The notes below the pieces were generated by a model that had not been told where the DNA came from, ran no database searches, and worked only from the letters and a program-made list of their open reading frames with translations. From the NCBI GenBank assembly GCA_023897205.1, contig JAHWDD010000011.1, positions 310,001 to 374,000 of the forward strand: a DNA stretch of 64,000 bases, given 5' to 3'. Positions 55,386-64,000 of this stretch are shown here, in pieces. This DNA is from Exophiala sp. HKRS030 (taxonomy: Eukaryota > Ascomycota > Eurotiomycetes > Chaetothyriales > Herpotrichiellaceae). The position numbers and the translations under genes were made by a program. Position 1 is the stretch's first letter. Every line of letters starts with the position of its first letter.

Positions 55386-57765
55386 ATGCCCCGTCCAAAG
55401 GTCACAGAAGAGCTACGAAGGCGCATCGCAAAGGCATGCTTGTATTGCCAGGCTACAAAGCAGAAATGTGATGGCCTAACGCCATGTTCCTCGTGCTCCA
55501 AAAGAGGCCAGTCGACATCCTGTGCTTACTCTTCACATGTCCGATCTTATGGTGCGCATCGTCGGCGACGTTCAAAGCCAGCTGAAGATCCTGGCCAATG
55601 TTCGGTAGACTTGTCTACGACGTCTTCCCCTCATGACGGGATACCTAGTCATTTGCAGCGTCCCCATGAGGAGCCTGCCCAGTTTACATCCGTCGAGGTC
55701 CCTATCCCAAAGTTATCTCACAAGGTATACGATACGAATGGCAGAGTCGGTATGTCACAAATCCGCTCCCTATCATCGCAGGCCACTTCTCTGTTCAGTA
55801 ATATGCTTACGCCGAATAGTATACCTCGGAGACTGTGCCGCTCTATCTTTCCTTCGACATATCCAGGAAATCGTGGAGGGCGAGGGAGGATCCTCGACCG
55901 ATGTCTCGAGTGTCTTAGCAATGGAAGAGCTGTCACCCCATTCCGATGTAGACTTAATGACTCAGCATCTATGGAACACTGCGGATTTAGAGGAGCTTAT
56001 GAATGTCTTCTTCGCCTCGGTATGAAACAGAAATACTCCCGTGTGAAAGGCTGCTAATACTTGAGACAGACCTGTGGCATATTGGATATTATTGAGCGAC
56101 ACAAAATTGAAGGTCTTCTGAGACAGTTGGTGATCGATCCTGAGAGCATGAGAAATGAGGGCAAGGCAGTGGTTTCCCTCGTGCTTGCCTATGCAGCTCA
56201 AGCACGTAGCAGTAGCGCCTTGGACTATCAACTTGCACAGCACTTTTATCATCATGGCCGTCAAATAGCACTCCTGGAACTCACTGATGAGCCGCGTCTT
56301 GAGACAGTACAGGCGTTCCTGTTATTGTGTCTGTATATGCTGGCCTGTTCTCAGAGAAATGGTGCCTATCTTCAACTTGGAATTGCAATCAGTGCTGCCA
56401 AATCTCTCGGCATACACCGTGACATGTTGGCTGCTGATAGTGGCAATGAGGACAGTTTTTTGAGGTAAGCGGTCATTCGAGGAGAGATTGCGGATGACAG
56501 TGACAATTCATGTTGCAGGCGTCGGATTTGGAGGACTCTCTGCTATCACGATGTACACTTCTGTGCCATGATGGGCCGGACCCCCTCTACGATCACCACC
56601 GACTCGGCACCATTCGACAGCTTGATATTGCCGTCCAGTTCCTTGGAAAAAGATTCGGGCCAGCAACTTGCGCTTCTAGAATCTGCACGAGCCTTTACAT
56701 TCATGCAAAGAACAGTGACCGACATTTACACAAAGCGGTCAGTGTCTTTGGGATTGCTACAACAATTGGCCCAGGAGCTGCAACAGGCAAGCTCCAAGAT
56801 ACCATCGACGCTACGCATCATTACATCCTCGGACGTTCCAAGTCAATTACGCATTATTCGTAACGCAACGGTGGCCTGCAACTATTACTTCAGCATGATG
56901 GTTTTGTCTAGGCCCTTTCTCATCACTTGTATCCACATCAAGCTCAACCGGACCAAGAATGCTGCTATGGATAGCACAGCTACTCGTAACTTGCAAGATG
57001 ACGACAACAAGATCCACAACGACATAATGCAAGGAGCAATGACTTCTGTGGACGCAGCAACATTTACCGTTCAGTTACTACACGAACTCTTGATGGCTGG
57101 TATGCTTTTCAATAATATGCCTCTTCCAATGTGAGTATGATCATGGTTATCTGGAGCATGCTGATATGTTTAGTGCATGGGTGTTTGTTTCGGCCTTGAC
57201 AATATGTTCCGCATACTTTGGCAGAATTGGAAATCTTTGTGAGATGGAAAAGTCCATCCAGCAAGCCGACGAGATATTGGCCCATTTCTCCAAACATAGC
57301 AGACAAGGCAAGCGATATGGACTAATTCTGAAGCAGCTATCAAAAGCAGCAGCAGGACATCTGCAGTCTATGAAGCAGAGAGAGCGACAAGCCCGTAGTA
57401 TCATGATGCCCGAGCTGTTCAGACTGAACCTGCCAGCCTCGAAAGGCGCGCCTTACACGAGTACGCGGACATTCGGCCAGAGCCACGAAAGGATGGCGTC
57501 TAATCTGGAAGAGCAACAAGCCCTGCGGAGCTCTTCTTTCCCCTCCAGCATTGAAGGCATGGCAACTAGGCAAGGTCCATCGCTAGATGACTCGCCGTCA
57601 GCACTCAACAACACCTCTTTACTAAACTTGGTCCAATCTTATACGGACTCTGACAATTTCTTTGCAACCGGCTACAATCCCGACAGCTATCCGAACAATC
57701 TCGACTTCAATCTTGATGAGGCAGCAGACATTTGGGATCTTAATTGGGGAGGATCTCTTCTCTAG
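55386..57765 (+). CDS. Zn2Cys6 transcription factor with fungal TF domain
   Basis: Five exons (55386-55749, 55820-56019, 56070-56464, 56519-57130, 57174-57765) sum to 721 codons, 720 residues; the introns are 43-70 bases. The zinc cluster cysteines are at 18, 21, 28, 34, 37 and 46, with K-A-C-L-Y-C-Q-A-T-K-Q-K-C-D-G. A linker follows. The fungal-specific transcription factor domain begins after intron 1 with V-Y-L-G-D-C-A-A-L-S-F-L and continues through L-C-L-Y-M-L-A-C-S-Q-R-N and K-S-L-G-I-H-R-D to R-R-R-I-W-R-T-L-C-Y-H-D, rebuilt across intron 3. The C-terminus is Ser/Asp-rich, a likely activation region. It is nuclear. The divergent monooxygenase and the downstream lyase-like and dehydrogenase genes are the obvious target candidates. 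Confidence 0.9.
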
Positions 57766-58202
57766 ATCGATCATCTTTCTTTGAGCAAATGAGATCTCTA
57801 GCATAGCAATGATACACACCTGCATTCCCGGCTCAAGGTGACATAATATCATGAGGGTACATCTCACCTATCACCTGGTAATAGGATTTCGGGTCGAATG
57901 ACGTGAAGACTAATGCAGGACCTTGATCTGACCCCCCGGATAGATTCCTCCGCCCGGATACGTACTTGACCCCGACTTTCCATGTCCCCGTAACACAGCC
58001 ATCACTGCAAACAAAGACGGCATTACCAACGGCAGATATCAAATCAACTCAAGAATCGAGAGACAAAGCCATCGTCACATTTGGAACATCTGGCTCAGAA
58101 AAAGACGCGACGCCTCTGCTGATAGAAATGCTCTGAGACAGCCGAAGCTCAGACTTCAGATATTCGTTCCCATTTTCAACATCCATCAAATCAGTCTTCG
58201 CA
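57766..58202. other. Intergenic
   Basis: Between the regulator and the DUF4863 gene, same strand. No gene is seen. Confidence 0.45.
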
Positions 58203-58852
58203 ATGGAACCAACAAAAGTCGGGGTAGCACCCCTTCTCGATCTGTCAAAGTATCCTCAGGCACAAGCATTTGTCGCCAGATGTTGCGAGTTCTTTGATGA
58301 GGTGAAAGATTTGTAAGTCACCACTTCTTCTCAGCATACATTTTCTTCATCGATACTTTGTCACATTGCACGACTGACAATGAAATTAGAACGCCCGGCG
58401 CCCCCCTCGAGGCACGACTCAATCGTGACTATGGCCCCGGCAACCCTTACTACGAAGACTTTTGCAAATTCATCAGGGCCGGGTTGGGTGAAGGTTGGGC
58501 CGCGACCGCCGAACTCGACGGGCCCAAGTACCGTCGGTCGCGGATCGTCGCACCGTCGGCGGAGACGCACTTTATCTCCATCACCACGGTGTACATGGAC
58601 TCACAAGAAGAATACCGGGGTCAGTACCACGCTCACCCTTACGGGGAGATCAATTGCGTGGTGCAGATTGACGAAAGCGCCGAGCTCAAGGGCATGCAAG
58701 GCTGGCAGGGCGCGGGATGGACGTGTCCGGGTCCAGGGACTCACCATTACCCAGAAGTCAGAGGGGGAGCGTTGGTGGCCTTGTTCTTTCTCCCCGCGGG
58801 ACGCATCAGTTATGCCGCGAAGCCCGGGGATCCACAGCCTCATTGTTTGTGA
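58203..58852 (+). CDS. DUF4863 protein, 4-hydroxylaminobenzoate lyase-like
   Basis: Exons 58203-58312 and 58390-58852 (77-base intron, GTAAGT...TTAG) give 190 residues. The cupin-like core carries Y-H-A-H-P-Y-G-E-I (His117, His119, Glu123) and P-G-T-H-H-Y-P-E-V-R-G-G (His155/156), followed by F-F-L-P-A-G-R-I. This is the DUF4863 pattern. A bacterial member, PnbB, turns 4-hydroxylaminobenzoate into protocatechuate and ammonia in nitrobenzoate breakdown. Fungal members have no established role that I know. The metal-type residues are intact, so it should be active. It is probably cytosolic. It lies 494 bases upstream of the dehydrogenase gene on the same strand. Confidence 0.8.
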
Positions 58853-59346
58853 GGCAGCACCTAAGAAGTGGAGGACATGTTTCTGTTCGGCCTTTTGGAA
58901 TCACGGATAGGGAGTCGATCTATATGTACCATTCTAGAATGGCTCAATCAAATCATCATTTGGGAGTTTAGTGTGCAGTACATGAACATCACCTAAGCTT
59001 CACATTATTGTTCGTGCTGTACTGTCGGCCTCCGTGTGAAATAGTGGAAACACGGGCTTCGTAGCGAGTTTTGCCGTGCGAACATCGGAGTTGACCACTG
59101 TGAATACGGGATTGCTAAAGTGGTTACTTTTCATTATTCTGTACTCTTGTGTATTTGTACTAATACAACGATTAAATAAATCATTTTGTAGAGAGATCTC
59201 GTAAGAGATTGTTTTATTGATTGGAGCATATACAGATCTTCCTCTTTTTCTCGGTTCTTCTCTTCATTCTTTTCTACACTTCTCGAGAACCTCGGCATCG
59301 ATTGACAAACACACACACACACACAGCCTCGCATCAGTCATTCACC
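58853..59346. other. Intergenic with CA repeat
   Basis: Promoter and leader of the dehydrogenase gene, with a 17-base AC repeat at 59309-59325 just before the start codon. No gene is seen. Confidence 0.5.
59309..59325 (+). repeat. (AC)8 microsatellite in a 5' leader
   Basis: Seventeen bases of AC repeat, 22 bases upstream of the ATG at 59347. Confidence 0.9.
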
Positions 59347-61080
59347 ATGACCACCACCAATTCTATACCGACTTATACCATCATACAGGCCGACGGTCTA
59401 TATCCGGTACGCTTTGCTCTCCTTCTACTCTCTTTTCATTCGTCTCCCCCATGGCCTTTCATGGTCTTTCCATCGCCGACAAAAACCACTGACACACAAT
59501 GGTACGTCCAGGACGACGTGGTCGAACAGGACATTTTCAACGAGACCCCCACGCACGATTACAATCTCAGATACGTCCAGACCGACCTGTGGCCTCCGGG
59601 GACGGTCGAGGCCAAACCATGGTCGGCCGTCGACAAGGCCCTACGAGACGAGGTGGATGGAATCATGGTCTTGAAGATGAGATTTACGGCCGAAGACCTT
59701 GCCTTGTTTCCAAAGTTGAAAGTGTAAGTTTTTCTAATACGAGTTGAAGAGCATCATTATACGCCAGCTGTTCAAAGTGCTACGAACCAGAAGCAAAGCA
59801 TAAACTCATTGTTACTGACCTGTTACCTCTACCTACCTAGGATCGTGCGAATGGGCGTCGGTTATGACAGATTGGATAGAGTGGCATTGGCGGCTCGAGG
59901 GGTCACCGTATGCAATGTTCCAGGTAAGTTCTTGACTGTCACTCTCGTAAATCTTTCATCCTTTGTACTTTCTTCTCCGTACTTCTATGTTGCATTACAT
60001 ACATCGTGCCCCGACTTGTTTCTCAACCCCCCACGCTTCATCCTCCTATATTGCTTGAACCCCCACTTTCACTCGTTATCACACTTCCACCGACGGAGTT
60101 ACACACGGGACGGTTCACTGCTCTCGCCGCTGCTCACACTAATTCATGTTCATATCGGCATTCATACTAAAAGGTATTTGTCTTCCCAGATTACGGTACG
60201 GCAGAGATCGCCGACCACGCAATCGCCCTGGCCCTGTCACTCCGGAGAGGCGTCTTGCTTCACCACGACCACCAACGGGGACCATCCCCATCCCCTTGGG
60301 CCTACATCGAGTCCCCTCTCGTCGAACGCATCCAGGGGGCCACCTTCGGCGTGCTGGGTCTGGGGAGGATCGGGACGGCGGCCGCCCTCCGGGCCAAAGC
60401 CTTCGGCTGGAAGGTCTTGTTCTATGACCCTTACAAGCCCAACGGCACCGACAAGTCCCTCGACATCGAGCGGACCAAGGACATCAGGGAACTCTTCCGC
60501 AGGTCGACCACGCTGAGCATCCACTGCCCCTGCACCCGCGAGACCCGGGGGATGATCGGCTACGACCTGCTCAGCCTCCTGCCCCGGGGCGCCGTCCTGG
60601 TCAACACCGCCCGGGGCGAGGTCATGGACCTGGACGCCGTGGAGCGGTGTCTGAAAGAAAACATCCTCTCCGGAGCGGGACTCGACGTTCTCCCCGAGGA
60701 ACCCATCCCTGACCCGGCACACCCATTGATCCAGGCCTACCGGAACAAGGAGGGCTGGTTGACAGGACGTAAGTTGCCCTTTTCCCGCCTCGACTCGCCG
60801 AACAGCACTCTTTTCCCCCCGGTTTGAAGAGTCCCCTCCCCCCTCTCCAGTTTGTTGGTTAGCCCCAGAATTTCCAGAACCAGAACAAAAAGACAGCGAA
60901 ACGGAAAACTCATGGCTGACACTCTGATTCATAATAACAACAGGAATGACGTTGACTTGCCACACCGCATTTTACAGCCCGGGTAGCTTCGTCGACATCC
61001 GGGTCAAATCGTGCCAGACCATGAGAGATGTCTTGATAGACAAGCTTGACAGCAATGTCATCACCCCAGATATGGATTAG
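59347..61080 (+). CDS. D-isomer 2-hydroxyacid dehydrogenase, CtBP-like
   Basis: Five exons (59347-59406, 59512-59723, 59841-59923, 60190-60768, 60944-61080) sum to 357 codons, 356 residues. The introns are 105, 117, 266 and 175 bases, clearly longer than in neighbouring genes. The NAD site is V-L-G-L-G-R-I-G-T-A. Catalytic residues are in place: Arg in V-N-T-A-R-G-E-V, Glu in L-D-V-L-P-E-E-P and His in T-C-H-T-A-F-Y-S after the last splice. The latter phrase and the length put it with fungal proteins related to C-terminal-binding proteins and phosphoglycerate dehydrogenase. It should reduce a 2-keto acid (or oxidise a D-2-hydroxyacid) with NAD(H). The substrate is unknown. A join from Y-P to D-D-V-V at intron 1 is the least certain. 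Confidence 0.88.
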
Positions 61081-61272
61081 AAAAAATAGGACTACTTGAT
61101 CAGAAAATGACTACATATTCTCTCAGGACTTCACTCTGTATGTTGCCCATCTCGACAGACTAGATATCCAGAATCATCGAGCACAATGTTGATCCACGTA
61201 CCAGCTTGCATGTACTTGTTCTTCGCTACTCGTGCAACCCCAGTCGACGAGATAGTTCTTCTCCGGGACACA

Positions 61273-64000
61273 CTAACTCTCCACCGACCGCCGACCTAAA
61301 AGTTTTTGTGTCGCTCTGTACAGGCGGGATTTCGGTCGAGATCTCGCATTCAAAAGCTTGACAAGCTCGTCACCATCAGGGCCGGGAAAGGCCAAGTGAA
61401 GGAGGTTTCCGCACGATTCCCCAGCTGAAGTTTTGGACGCTGCTCCATGCTCGATGAAGGATCGTGCTGCCAATAATGCCTCTTGTTCAAATCCTGGTTG
61501 TGGATGTCCGGGCGTCTCTCGAAATCGTCTGGCCGCACCGTACATGCTTTGTTCCCACGCTAGGAACTTCTCCCACGAGGTACCGCAATGCCTGTCCTGT
61601 AGGTATTCTCTCGTATTCGAGTTGGCGCCTTGTTGGAGTAGAGCAACAATAATGCGACAACGAGAAGTTAGACCACTGCTTCCGTTAAGGTGTAATACAA
61701 TGTAGAAAAGAAGACCTGAAAGATCTAGATTATATTCTTCGTGCTTAGAAATAAGGCCGAGTATGTGGCTCTCGTGCACTAGGGTCACTGAGTCGACCAC
61801 AAATTTGTCAAACAATCCGTAAACCCCTGATGGGCGAGGGCGCGCATGATCTCTGAACATAGAAACCATCGACTGGAAAATTGTACTCTGTAATTGTCCA
61901 GATTTGTCCTCCCAGTCTTTGAGGAGAAAAATCAGAGAACGAGAAAAGCTCCCGTTTAAAGAATCGTCCCATACATCAACAGACGTCGTGTCCTTTTGCC
62001 GAAAGGGCATAAGAAAAGTCATCTTGAGCTGAGTTAATGTAGCCTGACACAGATACTGGACTACATCAAGGTTTGGGTGCAAGTAACTGGAGAGCAGCTT
62101 CTGTGCTGGTTGAGATAAAAGGAAGTCACTGACACTTCGGTGCAAATAATCCACGGTGTACTCTGCTGGCGTGTCATGGAAGTTTGCCCGACTCGTTCGT
62201 TGAATCTCAAGTAAGCCTCCGCAGCGACCCTCCAGCCGCCTGGTGAGCATAAGGTGTCGACTTCTGAGGACTTCTTTCGCTAGAGGTTCCACGGGAGTCG
62301 TTCCCAGGAAGTCAGGTCCCCCTTCTTCCACAAACCAAAATGTCAAAAGGGAAAGCGGTCCGACGACGCTTTGGGCGACCATTTGGAAATAAGCTGCCGC
62401 ATAATGACGCTGATGGATAGGTATGCGTTGGAGAATACTATAGAAGACTTCATCCAGATCAGGCGGAAGCTCTCGTAAGCGGGCAACAAGGGCCGCCATG
62501 GAATCGCCTTCGACTAATCCTAGTTTGAGTGATCGAACGACTAGGTATACCCAAAGAAAGACCCCTTTGGCTTTATCGACTATCTCTTCGATCAAATTAC
62601 TGCATGTGGTTGGGTAAGCGGCCTTCAAAGTACCGAATTCTTTGATTTCCTCAAGTCGATCAATCGTATACGTTTCGATGTCATTTCGCGTTAAGAGCTC
62701 CATCCGTAGTTTGGGGAAATCTTCAAACCCACTTTTGAAAGCTGGATACGGCCGACTCGAAACGCAGAGCTTGACGCCTTTGCAAGAGGAGACCTTGACC
62801 AAGAAATCTACAAGGTCTGAATGGCAACGGTGATCCCCTTCAAATTCATCGAGACCATCGACAAATATACAGAATCGATAGTCTCTGCTTCCGTTTCCGA
62901 GAAGTTCAAGCAGCGTGTTCTCTAGTTCTGTATTGGTCCAAGGCTGTTGATGAGATCCCAATATGGCTGCACGCCAGCGAGATGGGGTTGAAATTGGCAC
63001 CAAGCACGGAGCCTGTCGCAGTAGGTTGTGAATTAGCGATCGGAGGAGACCATTCCGCGACTTCTGAGTCTCCGTGCCTGCTAGCCAGAAAAAGCAACTT
63101 GCTGTTAGTAAAGGTAGATTTTGTGACCATACCTGTGCTGCGAGCGTAGTCTCTTGAGACTCATAAATGAATCGCATAAGTCTGACATTGTCAGTCACGA
63201 GCAATTCTGACTTGGACTTTGTAATCATACGTTGACTTTCCACTTCCAATCTTCCCCGATACCCAGTAGAGGCCTGATGATTCAAGCGGATCTTCGAGCC
63301 ATGTTCTAAAGTTGTCCTCCGTATCCACGCCCTCGTCCGGCTTGTTGAAGACCCATCGACAAGTATTTTGATGAGCCGGATGAACCTGTAGCCTTCGTTC
63401 CTCAATCTGTTGAAAGTAGAGGCTGTTGAGAATGAGATTTCTTGCGTGCTCCTCATCATCAATTCGGATGCGAGAAGTAATGTCGGCGGAGACAGCAGAT
63501 AGTGCGTTCTGCTTCTTCGTTGATGATGTTTGTAACTTCTTTCGAGCCGCATCATTTCGATCCCATGCAGTATGCTTCTGAAGAGAAGTTTTCAATCCGG
63601 CATTGGCGTCGCGAATTGCTTGGAGTATGCTCAATTCAACCCGTTGGCTTTCTGCCAACAAGCTAGCAACATCTCTTTTCTTGTTTCCGCTATGCAAATC
63701 AGTAACATGCTCCCCCCCCTCAAATGCAGAGCAGTTCATTACCTTATGACCACTACTATGTGAAGAATAAGCTGCGATCGCTGCTGGTCCAATCTGCGCT
63801 GCATCGTCTCTATCCCGTCCTTGTGCCAGACAATTTTGAACGCCTGTCGAAAGGATTTGTACGAGGACTGGCCAGGACGACCCGAGAGTCCTTCAAGCAC
63901 CTGACGGAATTCTGCAGCAAGATTCTTGCATTCCTCAGAGACTTTCATCAAAGCTAAATCGGCTTGTGTTGTTTTCGTCGTATTCTCAAAAGAGATGCCA
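61273..64000 (-). CDS. NACHT STAND protein (DUF7791-like), 5' end beyond window
   Basis: Visible exons are >64000-63743, 63689-63231 and 63181-61273 (introns 53 and 49 bases). The frame stays open to the window edge, with S-F-E-N-T-T-K-T-T-Q-A-D-L-A-L before the first Met (63948), so the gene very likely starts outside. The N-terminal part is helical (L-A-A-E-F-R-Q-V-L-E-G-L). The NACHT Walker A G-K-I-G-S-G-K-S-T is rebuilt across the second intron and continues L-M-R-F-I. Walker B is F-C-I-F-V-D-G-L-D-E-F-E-G-D, then S-S-R-P-Y. The C-terminal 350 residues, with Y-L-H-R-S-V-S-D-F-L, resemble DUF7791; no repeat array is seen. About 860 residues lie inside the window. It should act in non-self recognition or stress-triggered death; the effector end is not visible. 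Confidence 0.88.

Noticed and set aside
60237..60965. 242-codon minus frame
   Set aside because: Shadow of exon 4 of the dehydrogenase gene, whose NAD and catalytic motifs are clear on the plus strand.

Overview
This window is nuclear DNA from a filamentous ascomycete (Pezizomycotina). The evidence is that most genes are split by short GT-AG introns of about 43-130 bases, the genes stand alone on both strands with their own promoters, and the families are typical of moulds: Zn2Cys6 regulators, an RTA1 membrane protein, a GH67 alpha-glucuronidase, NACHT/STAND proteins and a single-chain transhydrogenase. The catabolic flavour would fit a Eurotiomycete such as a black yeast, but that is inference. 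I saw no rRNA, tRNA, transposon or CRISPR. I joined exons by eye; nearly every model closes in frame with conserved residues across each junction.

Left third (1-26 kb): an anion:cation symporter of the allantoate permease type, an F-box protein, two poorly known proteins with hydrophobic segments, a gene-poor stretch with one tiny two-exon candidate, a cytosine-deaminase-like amidohydrolase, a secreted alpha-glucuronidase, an RTA1 protein, a Zn2Cys6 regulator, a small protein built of four degenerate I-D-P-L repeats, a lipase/esterase, a probable peroxisomal enoyl-CoA hydratase/isomerase and an unrecognised protein.

Middle (27-46.5 kb): mitochondrial NAD(P) transhydrogenase (nine exons), a cytochrome b561 protein without a visible DOMON domain, a Gfo/Idh/MocA oxidoreductase divergent from a PrpF-type isomerase, a dienelactone hydrolase, an ammonium transporter with GATA sites upstream, a PARP-type zinc-finger protein with AT-hooks, and a divergent pair encoding a NAPE-PLD-like hydrolase and a BCS1-like AAA ATPase.

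Right end (46.8-64 kb): a complete NACHT-ankyrin STAND protein, the tRNA m5C methyltransferase Trm4/Ncl1, a flavin monooxygenase divergent from a Zn2Cys6 regulator, a DUF4863 (4-hydroxylaminobenzoate lyase-like) protein, a CtBP-like D-2-hydroxyacid dehydrogenase, and a second NACHT protein that runs off the right edge. The monooxygenase, regulator, lyase-like and dehydrogenase genes could form a small catabolic or secondary-metabolism block between two STAND genes. No wholly new system can be demonstrated from sequence alone; the best leads are the repeat protein, the amidohydrolase with altered catalytic positions, and this right-hand block.
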